Below are positions 53,380-62,119 of a stretch of 64,000 bases of DNA, one piece after another; position 1 is the stretch's first letter, and the number at the start of each line of letters is the position of its first letter. Location of the stretch: contig NZ_SNZW01000011.1 in assembly GCF_004364175.1 (NCBI RefSeq), positions 434,001 through 498,000 on the forward strand. The letters are read 5' to 3'. Source of the DNA: Maribacter caenipelagi. GTDB lineage: Bacteria; Bacteroidota; Bacteroidia; Flavobacteriales; Flavobacteriaceae. The position numbers were made by a program, and so were the translations under genes. Below the pieces are notes generated by a model that worked only from the letters and a program-made list of their open reading frames with translations, made no database searches and was not told the DNA's origin.

Positions 53380-56229
53380 TTAAAATTTGAAATTATAAGT
53401 AATGGAAGGTATAGGAATTGAAAATATGGAACTCTGTAGCGCCTTTACCTCGCCGTTATCGGTGACAAAAAATACCGAATATGGGTTGTTTCTTCCTAAA
53501 ACATTATAGACAGATATGGTCACAAAACTATGTGCCAGTTTATTTTTCTTGTGATTTCCTTCTATGTTCAAACCCAGATCTAGACGATAAAAATCTGGAA
53601 TTCTAAATTTATTTCTATCGCTAAAAGCAACAAAATCCGCGTTATTGAATCTAAATGTACCTACAGGATAAGTAATAGGTCTACCGGTTTGGTACACAAA
53701 GTTTGCAGATATACTATATCGCTTTGTAAAACGATAGTTGGTAATAACACTTACATCATGGGGCTTATCAAAGTTGGAAGGAAAAAATTCCCCGTTGTTA
53801 ATTCGCTCCTCACTAAATTCACTATCAAAACGGTACAAAGATCTAGAGTAGGTGTAACTCAACCATCCGTTTAAATCACCGCTTTTCTTTTTCAATAAAA
53901 ATTCTACTCCGTACGCCTTTCCATCACCCTGTAATACCTGTGTTTCTACATTTTCATTTAAGAAGAGGTTGGCACCAGTTTTAAAATCTAGTACATTTTC
54001 CATCTTCTTGTAATACCCTTCAATACTTAGTTCGTACTCGTTTTCCTTAAAATTTTTATAGAAGCCAAGAGAAGCTTGATAGCCTTTTTGAGCATCAATA
54101 TTTAAATCAGAAAGCTTCCAAGTGTCAATAGGTGAAATTGTGGTATTGTTAGAAAGGGTATGTAAAAACTGATAGGAGTTATTTAGACTGGCTTTTACCG
54201 AAAAATCTGGAGTAAATAAATATCTAACGGATACTCTGGCCTCTGGTCCGCCATAGGTCTTTATATTTTCACCACTAGAATAGGCTATGGTGTCTTGAAC
54301 GGTAGATTCATTCTTTGGCATACCTTCATCATAAGTTCTTTGTGTAGCCTCGCCCAAGGCAGCAAAAAATGCATACCTAACCCCTAAATTGACAGATAGT
54401 TTGTCATTAACCGTAATTTCATCCCCTATAAATAATGCACCTTCAACAGCTTGTTCTTTGTCAATAGCAAATTCACTGATGTCCGACTCGCTTCCGTCTG
54501 GTTCTATGTTGCCAGGGTTAACGGAATAGTATTTGGCTGAAATACCATAGTCTAAAGTGTTTTTATCGTTTAGACCTGTACGAAGCTTATATTTTAATTC
54601 GGTTTCGTTAATGCTGTAATCAAGCTTAAAATCACTGTTCGATTCACCGTCAAAATCAATTCCGAATCCGTAATTACTATTATCGACAATAAGTGCGCTA
54701 TTGGTTTTATCACTCATTCTATGGTCCCAACGCACAGAAAAAAGACGATTGTCATAATTGTATAATGAATCTGAGGTGATACTAAAAGCATCTCTGCTGT
54801 AATAGGCAGTCGCTTTCACTTCATTTTTGTCATTTATTTTATTGTGATATTTAACGATGCCGTCAAAAAACGAAGCGTTGCTATTGCTCAACGATTCGTC
54901 ATCTAAAGACCTTAGAATCCAATCGGCATAAGCACCTCTACCACCAATGATAAGAGATGATTTTTCTTTTTCTAACGGAATTTCCAATGCCAAGTTTCCG
55001 GTAACGGGACCAATAGAGCCTTCACCTGAGAATTTTTCTACATTGCCGTTTTTTGTTCTGATATCGAAGACAGATGAAAGGCGACCGCCAAATTCTACAG
55101 GGATAGCACCTTTGTAAATATCTACGCCCTTGGTCGTAAAAGGGTTCAGTGCCTGGAAAATGCCAAAAAAGTGTTGTGGGTTATAAATAACCGCATCATC
55201 TAAAAGAACTAGGTTTTGGTCTGTTTTGCCACCACGAACATTTAAGCCCATAGCACCTTCACCAGCAGATGAAATACCGGGCAAAGCTTTAGCGACTGAC
55301 AAGATATCTCTTTCCCCTAATACTAAGGGAATGTTCTTAGACTCTTCAGAATCTATTTGCTCACTACCTGTAATAGCTTCCTCAACATTCTTGAATGCAT
55401 CTGCCTCGACCACTACCTCGTCCAATTGTTGAAGGCCCTCTTCCATCAATAAATCTAAATTGCCATTGTTATACATAATCACTTCACGGTCTGTAGATGC
55501 AATACCCATGGCTCGTATACTTAGCACGTTATAGCCCGCAGGCAATGCCAAAGAGTAATTTCCATTAGTATCGGATACAGTAATTTGGTTGGAGCCTTTA
55601 ACGCGAATAGTTAAATCTGGAATGGGCTCTCCGGTTTTAGAATTTATAGCTCTACCAGTTAACCTGTAAGATTCTTGTAAGTTATTAGGGTCGCTTTTGC
55701 CCACTTTTGCCACATCATAATTTCGTTTAACCTGAGTATTGGTGGTATAAAATGTTGGGGGTGGGGCATTATTTTTTGATGGACTAGAGGTATTTTGTTC
55801 AGTAATTTCTTCACTACCAAAAAAACCATTAGGTAGTACGTCATATACTATCGTATTCTCTAAAAGAACTATGCGTTTAGAGTTTTTTTCAATATAAAAA
55901 TTTAGCGAAGTGTGTTCAAAGAGTGATTGTAAAGCATTATTTATGTTCTCGTTATCGTAGGTTTTAGTAACTGTAACTCCGTTAATCCATTCATCTAGAA
56001 AAAAGAATTTAAAATCTGTTTGCCTTTCAAAATCTACAATTACCTCTTCGATTGGTGTTGCGTAATATTGACCAGAAATATTCGGTAAATCTTGCGAATG
56101 TCCAGAAATAATCCCTATGAAAAATAAAAGTGTGAACAGAAAATTTTTATAATGCCTAATGGTTACAAAAGACAATATATCTTTAATAGTTGTTTGAGAA
56201 AAACAGCTATTGTTTTGTAGTTTGGTCAT
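53380..56229 (-). CDS. TonB-dependent receptor with STN domain
   Basis: A 949-residue outer-membrane receptor. It has an N-terminal region with signal helix, an STN domain at about 45-125 (VDFERQTDFKFFFLDEWING), a carboxypeptidase-like domain at about 190-275 (LTGRAINSKTGEPIPDLTIR), a plug (about 295-390: DILSVAKALPGISSAGEG; LNVRGGKTDQNLVLLDDAVI), and a barrel ending IPSITYNFKF. The STN domain normally signals to a FecR-like anti-sigma protein, but none is adjacent. Co-encoded with DUF4249 and MG2-like proteins. The start is the ATG at 56229; the signal sequence actually begins about 30 residues later, so a later start is possible. Confidence 0.9.
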   Translation of the reverse strand: MTKLQNNSCFSQTTIKDILSFVTIRHYKNFLFTLLFFIGIISGHSQDLPNISGQYYATPIEEVIVDFERQTDFKFFFLDEWINGVTVTKTYDNENINNALQSLFEHTSLNFYIEKNSKRIVLLENTIVYDVLPNGFFGSEEITEQNTSSPSKNNAPPPTFYTTNTQVKRNYDVAKVGKSDPNNLQESYRLTGRAINSKTGEPIPDLTIRVKGSNQITVSDTNGNYSLALPAGYNVLSIRAMGIASTDREVIMYNNGNLDLLMEEGLQQLDEVVVEADAFKNVEEAITGSEQIDSEESKNIPLVLGERDILSVAKALPGISSAGEGAMGLNVRGGKTDQNLVLLDDAVIYNPQHFFGIFQALNPFTTKGVDIYKGAIPVEFGGRLSSVFDIRTKNGNVEKFSGEGSIGPVTGNLALEIPLEKEKSSLIIGGRGAYADWILRSLDDESLSNSNASFFDGIVKYHNKINDKNEVKATAYYSRDAFSITSDSLYNYDNRLFSVRWDHRMSDKTNSALIVDNSNYGFGIDFDGESNSDFKLDYSINETELKYKLRTGLNDKNTLDYGISAKYYSVNPGNIEPDGSESDISEFAIDKEQAVEGALFIGDEITVNDKLSVNLGVRYAFFAALGEATQRTYDEGMPKNESTVQDTIAYSSGENIKTYGGPEARVSVRYLFTPDFSVKASLNNSYQFLHTLSNNTTISPIDTWKLSDLNIDAQKGYQASLGFYKNFKENEYELSIEGYYKKMENVLDFKTGANLFLNENVETQVLQGDGKAYGVEFLLKKKSGDLNGWLSYTYSRSLYRFDSEFSEERINNGEFFPSNFDKPHDVSVITNYRFTKRYSISANFVYQTGRPITYPVGTFRFNNADFVAFSDRNKFRIPDFYRLDLGLNIEGNHKKNKLAHSFVTISVYNVLGRNNPYSVFFVTDNGEVKALQSSIFSIPIPSITYNFKF

Positions 56230-56551
56230 GACAGTTGGTTGGATTCCTACAAGGTAAGAAAAAGAATAATATCACAAAATGTGATTTTTAGAATTATTAT
56301 ACTGATTATATGAAGAAATGAAAATAATAAGGCTCTGTTCTACGAATCTGATTATGCTAATTTAATCTGTTTATTACAAGTATTTTATGACTTTATAAGT
56401 CCGATTTTTAATTGTTATATATGCCTATAGTGTAGTTTTTCAAATGAATATTGGTCAAATAGAGTTGCTTTTTATTTATACTATTCTCGTTTTATTAGAT
56501 TTCAGTATTTTATTACTATTTTTAACATAAATACTTGTTAAAATAAGTAAA
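56230..56551. other. Divergent intergenic region, 322 bases
   Basis: It separates the receptor operon from the histidine kinase gene. It is AT-rich. A 15-base dyad ATCACA-AAA-TGTGAT at 56271-56285 lies 42 bases upstream of the receptor start and could bind a regulator such as a CRP-like protein. A TACTT/AAGTA dyad is near 56532-56549 before the kinase. No gene or clear -7 box is seen. Confidence 0.55.
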
Positions 56552-58846
56552 TTGAGTCATTACCTTAATAATATCAAGCTTTTGGAAAAGCATCACCAAA
56601 TATTTATTGAACAAACTCCAACAGCCATTGCAATGCTCGATACCAATATGGTGTATTTGGCAGCTTCTAAACGTTGGCTAAAAGATTACAAACTAGAGCA
56701 AGAAGATGTAATCGGTCATTGTCATTATGACATTTTTCCAGAGATTGGGGATGATTGGAAAAAGGACCATCAAGAATGTCTTAATGGTAAAATTAATATT
56801 TGTGACGAAGCTCCGTTTCTGCGTGCAGATGGTACAACTCAATGGATTTATTGGGATGTTCGACCGTGGTATAACTCTAAAGGAGAAATTGGCGGACTTT
56901 TAATGCATACTGGTGACATAACAGAGCAAAAAGAAAAGGAACTTAAGAAAAAACGTGTTGAATCTATTTTAAATGATACCAGCGAGATTGCACGTATATC
57001 GACATGGGAGATAAATCTTTCTACTCAAGAACTTTTATGGAATAAGATGGCTTATGAAATCTATGAAGTTGTAGATGATTTTAGACCAACAGTAGATGCT
57101 GCATTAGAATTTTTTAAATATGATGAAGATAGACAAGCTGCTAAAATTGCAATTCAAAATGCAATTGATTATGGTTCTGCTGTAGATATGGATGTAGAAC
57201 TGATTACTGCAAAAGGGAATACTATCTGGGTGAAAATTTTAGGTAAAGTAGAAAGTATATCTGGAGTGCCAACAAGATTTTATGGTATTTTACAAGATGT
57301 AAGTAGTTTTAGGCTTACCGAGCAACGTCTTAATAAAGCTTACAAAGAATTAGAAGCTATTTTTAATTCAAAATCTATTGCAGTAATTTCTACGGATAAA
57401 GATGGAGTAATTAATCGTTTTAATAGTGGAGCTGAAAAGATGCTTGGTTATTCGGCAATGGAAATGATAGGGTTTAAAAAGCCTGAAATTTACCTATTGA
57501 AAGAAGAATTGAATGTCTTTAAACAAGATATGGAACTTGAATTTAAAGGAGATTCTAATAATGCAGATTTTAACTATCGAAATGAGAAGATTTTTAATAC
57601 TAAGCAATGGACCTTTAAAAGAAAAGATGGATCAACTTTCCCAGGGCTAAAATCTTTAACAGCCATTCAAGATAAAGATGGACTAAATGACGGTTTTATA
57701 GCAGTTATTACTGATATCACCAAAATCAAGGAAGTTAAAGATGAATTGCGTAAAAAGAATGACTTATTAAATCTTGCAGAACGTCTAAGTTTATTAGGTC
57801 ATTGGCAGTGGAATATTATAGATGATGTAGCTATTTGGTCGGATAATCTTTTGGCACTTCTCGATTACGAGGGTGAACAATTTACGTTGGATTTTGCAAC
57901 ATATTTCGCAATGGTTCATGATGGTGATAAAGATGAGGTTCTGAAGCATTTTGAACTTGCTAAAAGGGAACAGGAATTTAAGAATATTACTCACAGAATC
58001 ATAACTTTTACTGGCAATATCAAAACTATAAAGATTATTGCAAATGTCATTTCAAATCAAAATGGCGAAGCAGTTGAAATGGTCGGTACTTGCCAAGATG
58101 TAACCGAATTTAAAAAAGCAGAAAATAAACTGATTAATGCTAAGGAAGATTTGGAAGCAGTAGCACAAAAACTATCATATCAGAATAAACAACTTGCAGA
58201 TTTTACACACATTACCTCGCATAATTTAAGAGCACCGGTAGCTAATTTAAACTCGTTAATGGAGATTTATAAGCTTTCAGATGATGATGAAGAACGCTTA
58301 GACATATTCGGTAAGTTCGATACTGTTGTTGATCGCCTTACTCTAACATTGAATACATTGATAGAGGCATTAAAAACTAAAATTAGTGATGCTCAAGAAG
58401 AACTGGAAAGAGTAGATTTAAATCAAATTTTTGAAAATACGACCCAAACATTAAGTGGTGTAATCTTAACTTCGGGTGCTGTTATAAAAGGAGATTTTAA
58501 AGAAGTGTCAATTATTGCTTATAATAAACTATATATGGAAAGTATTTTCCTTAATTTAATTGGGAATGCCATAAAATACAAAGCAAAAGACAGGGCACCA
58601 GAAATAATAGTACAGTCTAAGGTTAAGAATGGTAGAAATATCATTACATTTAAAGACAACGGATTGGGTATTGATCTTGAAAGACACGGTCATAAATTAT
58701 TCGGACTTAACAAAGTTTTTCATAGACACCCAGATGCAAAAGGTGTTGGTCTATTTTTAACAAAAACTCAAGTTGAATCAATGGGCGGTACTATTACCGC
58801 AATTAGTGAGGTTAATGTTGGCACAACTTTTACAATAATTTTTTAA
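56552..58846 (+). CDS. Multi-PAS sensor histidine kinase
   Basis: A 764-residue soluble kinase from a TTG at 56552; no upstream ATG is in frame. About four PAS domains (roughly 10-125, 140-260, 265-395 and 400-510) include PxWYNSKGEIGGLLMHTGDIT-type ends. The HisKA helix has the phospho-acceptor H557 in TSHNLRAPVANL. The ATPase has LIGNAIKYKAKDR, DNGLGID and GVGLFLTKTQVESMGG. There is no membrane segment, so the signal is cytosolic. The stop overlaps the next start (TAATG), coupling it to a receiver protein. Confidence 0.92.
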   Translation: MSHYLNNIKLLEKHHQIFIEQTPTAIAMLDTNMVYLAASKRWLKDYKLEQEDVIGHCHYDIFPEIGDDWKKDHQECLNGKINICDEAPFLRADGTTQWIYWDVRPWYNSKGEIGGLLMHTGDITEQKEKELKKKRVESILNDTSEIARISTWEINLSTQELLWNKMAYEIYEVVDDFRPTVDAALEFFKYDEDRQAAKIAIQNAIDYGSAVDMDVELITAKGNTIWVKILGKVESISGVPTRFYGILQDVSSFRLTEQRLNKAYKELEAIFNSKSIAVISTDKDGVINRFNSGAEKMLGYSAMEMIGFKKPEIYLLKEELNVFKQDMELEFKGDSNNADFNYRNEKIFNTKQWTFKRKDGSTFPGLKSLTAIQDKDGLNDGFIAVITDITKIKEVKDELRKKNDLLNLAERLSLLGHWQWNIIDDVAIWSDNLLALLDYEGEQFTLDFATYFAMVHDGDKDEVLKHFELAKREQEFKNITHRIITFTGNIKTIKIIANVISNQNGEAVEMVGTCQDVTEFKKAENKLINAKEDLEAVAQKLSYQNKQLADFTHITSHNLRAPVANLNSLMEIYKLSDDDEERLDIFGKFDTVVDRLTLTLNTLIEALKTKISDAQEELERVDLNQIFENTTQTLSGVILTSGAVIKGDFKEVSIIAYNKLYMESIFLNLIGNAIKYKAKDRAPEIIVQSKVKNGRNIITFKDNGLGIDLERHGHKLFGLNKVFHRHPDAKGVGLFLTKTQVESMGGTITAISEVNVGTTFTIIF

Positions 58847-59274
58847 TGAAGCTTACTATGAATAATTTTCTAAAAACATGTATTGTTGATGATGATTCAA
58901 TCTATCGTTTTACAATGGTTAAAGCACTAGAATCGACTAAATTACCAATGGAGATTATGTCATTTTCAGACGGTGAAGAGGCTATAGATTTTATGCTAAA
59001 TAATCTTGATCAAGATTCTGTTTTTCCAGATGTTATTTTTTTGGATATTGATATGCCAGTTATGGACGGATTTCAGTTCATGGAAGAATACGTGAAAATA
59101 AAACCTAGAGTAGGTAAAAAGATTACTATTTATATGGTATCCTCTTCATTAGATCCTGTAGATATCGAAAGGGCAAGGAAAATAAGTGCTATTTCAGATT
59201 ATATTGTAAAACCAATTGGTTTAAATAGATTAAAAACAATTATTGAAGACTTATTAGAGGATCGAAATAATTAA
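58846..59274 (+). CDS. Single-domain response regulator
   Basis: A 142-residue CheY-like receiver with no output domain: VDDDSIYRF at residues 14-22, phospho-acceptor D67 in VIFLDIDMPVMDGFQF, the Ser/Thr-region MVSSSLDP and a Lys near SDYIVKPIG. An ATG at 58858 would give a shorter start nearer the usual receiver N-terminus. I kept 58846 because its ATG overlaps the kinase stop. It is the cognate partner of the PAS kinase, probably as a phosphorelay intermediate or protein-binding regulator. Confidence 0.92.
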   Translation: MKLTMNNFLKTCIVDDDSIYRFTMVKALESTKLPMEIMSFSDGEEAIDFMLNNLDQDSVFPDVIFLDIDMPVMDGFQFMEEYVKIKPRVGKKITIYMVSSSLDPVDIERARKISAISDYIVKPIGLNRLKTIIEDLLEDRNN

Positions 59275-59323
59275 AACATCGAGGCAGTATTTTATTGTTT
59301 TTAGGTCATTATACTATTGAATG

Positions 59324-59358
59324 GAGTTAAGCTAAACAGCTTAACTCTAGTATTTTTG
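59324..59358 (+). promoter_or_regulatory. Hairpin and -7 box before the PMP3-like gene
   Basis: GAGTTAAGCT (59324-59333) and AGCTTAACTC (59338-59347) form a 10-bp stem with a 4-base loop, a likely terminator for the two-component pair. TATTTTTG at 59351-59358 fits TAnnTTTG and is 22 bases before the next start. Confidence 0.5.
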
Positions 59359-59380
59359 ATTGAATCTAAAAATTAAAAAT

Positions 59381-59536
59381 ATGTCTTTACTCACAATAAT
59401 TTTAAATATATTATTACCACCATTAGCTGTTTTTTTAAAACACGGTATTGGTACAACATTACTAATTAGTATACTATTGACCATGTTAGCATGGTTACCA
59501 GGCGTAATTCATGCTTTTGTCGTTAATCAAGAATAG
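59381..59536 (+). CDS. YqaE/PMP3-family membrane peptide
   Basis: A 51-residue peptide with two membrane helices: ILNILLPPLAVFLKHG, then ISILLTMLAWLPGVIHAFVV. The PPLAVF-GxG and LAWxPGxIHA positions are those of the UPF0057/PMP3 family, small stress-linked membrane proteins that affect membrane potential in yeast and plants. A hairpin terminator follows at 59584. The gene is monocistronic. Confidence 0.9.
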   Translation: MSLLTIILNILLPPLAVFLKHGIGTTLLISILLTMLAWLPGVIHAFVVNQE

Positions 59537-59583
59537 TTTTATCACGCAAGGTCTTGCTTATATTAATTTTGGCAAAGACAAGT

Positions 59584-59634
59584 AAACCGCGCTAACTTTC
59601 AACATAATTGGATGGTTGGCGCGGTTTCTTTTTA
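59584..59634 (+). terminator. Terminator after the PMP3-like gene
   Basis: AAACCGCGC-T-AAC (59584-59596) pairs with GTT-G-GCGCGGTTT (59615-59627) with one internal mismatch, then a T run. The region from here to 59828 has no gene. Confidence 0.85.
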
Positions 59635-59828
59635 AAGCTAATCAATCGTTCTGCATTCGAAAATCAGTTTCTTCTTAACAATAATTATGATATACCCGCT
59701 GCTAAGCCGTTCTTTTATATAATAACTTTGGTGCGTTAGGTACATCTATCTCATTCGACTATTGTTTTATTAATCAATAGATTTGAAATTGTTACCTATC
59801 ATTCATCTTTAATTTTATTATTTATAAT

Positions 59829-60638
59829 ATGAATAAGTTTTTAAGTATTGTTATCGGGGTCATTTTTTTATCGGTTGTAGGTTGTAAAGATGTTGATAAG
59901 GAGAAAAGTAGCGAAGGACAAAGTGTAAAATCTGCGGAAGAATTTAATAGAGAAAGCGCTGAGTCGATAGTGCAAAATGCGATTAAAGCACATGGCGGAA
60001 GCCTCTATGATAGTGCCAAATATGAATTTGTATTTAGAAATAAAGTATACATGTTTGATAATGCTGACGGTTACACGTATACCGTAACTTTTAAGGATAG
60101 TATTGGTAATAGTATTAAAGATAATTTACAAAATGGGAAGTTTACTAGAACCAAAGATGAAAAAGTGGTTATTCTGTCAGAAAAAGATATTGCAAAATAT
60201 AGTAATGCTCTAAATTCAGTGATTTATTTCGCCACACTACCACATAAATTGAATGATAAAGCGGTGCACAAAGAAGATGTTGGTGAAACTGTTATCAAAG
60301 GTGAAGATTATGATGTAATTAGGGTGACTTTTGGTAAAGAAGATGGCGGTAAAGATCATGATGATATTTTTATGTATTGGGTAAATAAGAAATCGAACTA
60401 TATAAATTATTTAGCGTACAGTTATAGCACTAATGATGGTGGTGTACGTTTTAGAAGTGCATATAACCCAAGAACTATTGACGGTATTCGTTTTCAAGAT
60501 TACATTAATTGGGAAGCTCCCATTGGTACTCCGCTAAAAGAACTTCCAGCCCTTTTTGAAAAAGAAGAGCTGAAAGAGTTGTCTAGAATAGAAACTGAAG
60601 ATGTTCGAAACCTTAATGCTGGTGAAGTATTAGAATAG
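59829..60638 (+). CDS. DUF6503-like lipoprotein
   Basis: A 269-residue lipoprotein with lipobox SVVGC at residues 15-19. The body matches flavobacterial DUF6503-like proteins, starting with ESIVQNAIKAHGGSLYDSA, then YEFVFRNKVYMF, YFATLPHKLNDKAVHKEDVG and FMYWVNKKSNYINYLAYSY. The fold resembles beta-rich lipid- or polymer-binding outer-membrane lipoproteins, but function is unknown. A short acidic linker after the lipobox (KDVDKEKSSEG) likely lifts it from the membrane. Confidence 0.75.
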   Translation: MNKFLSIVIGVIFLSVVGCKDVDKEKSSEGQSVKSAEEFNRESAESIVQNAIKAHGGSLYDSAKYEFVFRNKVYMFDNADGYTYTVTFKDSIGNSIKDNLQNGKFTRTKDEKVVILSEKDIAKYSNALNSVIYFATLPHKLNDKAVHKEDVGETVIKGEDYDVIRVTFGKEDGGKDHDDIFMYWVNKKSNYINYLAYSYSTNDGGVRFRSAYNPRTIDGIRFQDYINWEAPIGTPLKELPALFEKEELKELSRIETEDVRNLNAGEVLE

Positions 60639-60669
60639 GATCTTTTTATAGAACACAATTTACTTATCG

Positions 60670-60677
60670 TATCTTTG
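60670..60677 (+). promoter_or_regulatory. Candidate -7 promoter box of the mutase operon
   Basis: TATCTTTG fits TAnnTTTG and lies 68 bases before the small-subunit start. No clear -33 TTG is seen upstream. Confidence 0.4.
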
Positions 60678-60745
60678 AAAGAATGTGTTTGACACATTTT
60701 CAATACACATAAAACAAACTTTTTTTTAATTAAACTCCGTCTTGT

Positions 60746-62119
60746 ATGAAGGGTAATACCTTATTTGAGAATTTCAATCCCGTTTCTGAAAAAGAATGGA
60801 AACAGAAAATTCAATATGATTTAAAAGGGAAGGATTATAATGAAGAAGTGGTATGGAATTCTCCTGAAGGTATTAAAGTTAAGCCTTTTTACCATGCTGA
60901 AGATTTAGAGCACATTGCAGGTGCTTCTTCTCATATTACTTCTTGGAATATTGGTCAGGTTATTTACGCAGGTAATGCTATAATGGCTAATGAAAAGGCA
61001 CTAAAATATATAGCAAAAGGAGCTAAAGCTATTAGGTTTGTTATTCCGACCAATGCAGTAGATGCTTCGGTTATTTTGAACAATATTGATTTAAATGTTA
61101 TCAATGTCTATTTTGACATGCAATTTTTGTCTAAAGATTATATAGCTCAAATTCTAGATAAGGTTACTGATTCTAATAAGATACATTTTCAAATTGATCC
61201 TATCGGTCATTTGGCAAGATCAGGAAACTGGTACGAATCTATGTCTTCAGATATTCACATAGTAAATGATCTAGCAGCACTTAATATTGACAATTTACTG
61301 AGTGTAGATGTTTCGCTGTACCAAAATGCTGGCGCAGATATGGTGCAACAATTGGCAGATGCCTTATCTCATGCCAATGAATATTTGAATATTTTACAGG
61401 AGAGTGGAAACCTAACAAACCTTAAAAATATAGATTTCAAGGTAGCGGTTGGGGGTAATTATTTTTTTGAAATTGCTAAGATAAAAGCGTTGCGTAATCT
61501 TTGGAATGTGCTTGCGCAAGCATATGAAATTTCTATTCCATGTCACATTACTACACAACCCTCTAAACGAAATAAAACTATTTACGATTATAATGTAAAC
61601 TTGCTTAGAACTACTACCGAATGTATGTCTGCGTTACTAGGTGGGTCTGATTCTGTTTTTAACTTAAACTATAATTCAGAATATAAAAAGGATAATGACT
61701 TTGCAGAACGTATTGCTTTTAATCAGCTTCTTTTATTAAAAGAAGAAAGCTATTTTGATAAAGTAGAAAACCCAGCAGAAGGCAGTTATTATATAGAAAC
61801 TATAAGTACTCAATTAGCAGAGAAAGCGTTGATTTTATTCAAGGCTATAGAAAAGGATGGCGGATTCTTAAAGCAACTAAAAAATCATACGATTCAAAAT
61901 AGAATTGCTGATAGTGCTAAAAAGCAACAAGAGAAATTCAATACTAAGAAAACAGTTTTGGTAGGGTCTAACGCATTTCAAAATGAGAATGATAAAATGG
62001 CGCAAGAAATAGAACTGTATCCGTTTGTAAAAAAGAATCCTCGAAAAACATTGATTACTCCGATTATCGAAAAACGATTAGCAGAAGAACTAGAGCAAAA
62101 CCGTTTGTCACATGAGTAG
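60746..62119 (+). CDS. mutA: Methylmalonyl-CoA mutase small (beta) subunit
   Basis: A 457-residue mutase small subunit: [20 protein letters not shown] at the start, [17 protein letters not shown], and NRKTIYDYN-like end region ([20 protein letters not shown]) with the [13 protein letters not shown] motif. It keeps the TIM-barrel part but lacks the C-terminal cobalamin-like domain of the longer Propionibacterium subunit. It is the non-catalytic partner of the large subunit, encoded directly downstream and overlapping by 8 bases. The complex converts methylmalonyl-CoA to succinyl-CoA. Confidence 0.93.
   Translation: MKGNTLFENFNPVSEKEWKQKIQYDLKGKDYNEEVVWNSPEGIKVKPFYHAEDLEHIAGASSHITSWNIGQVIYAGNAIMANEKALKYIAKGAKAIRFVIPTNAVDASVILNNIDLNVINVYFDMQFLSKDYIAQILDKVTDSNKIHFQIDPIGHLARSGNWYESMSSDIHIVNDLAALNIDNLLSVDVSLYQNAGADMVQQLADALSHANEYLNILQESGNLTNLKNIDFKVAVGGNYFFEIAKIKALRNLWNVLAQAYEISIPCHITTQPSKRNKTIYDYNVNLLRTTTECMSALLGGSDSVFNLNYNSEYKKDNDFAERIAFNQLLLLKEESYFDKVENPAEGSYYIETISTQLAEKALILFKAIEKDGGFLKQLKNHTIQNRIADSAKKQQEKFNTKKTVLVGSNAFQNENDKMAQEIELYPFVKKNPRKTLITPIIEKRLAEELEQNRLSHE

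Noticed and set aside
60746-62119. Truncated methylmalonyl-CoA mutase small subunit as a pseudogene
   Set aside because: The missing C-terminal cobalamin-like domain is non-catalytic, the frame is open and coupled to the large subunit, so it is taken as a natural short form.
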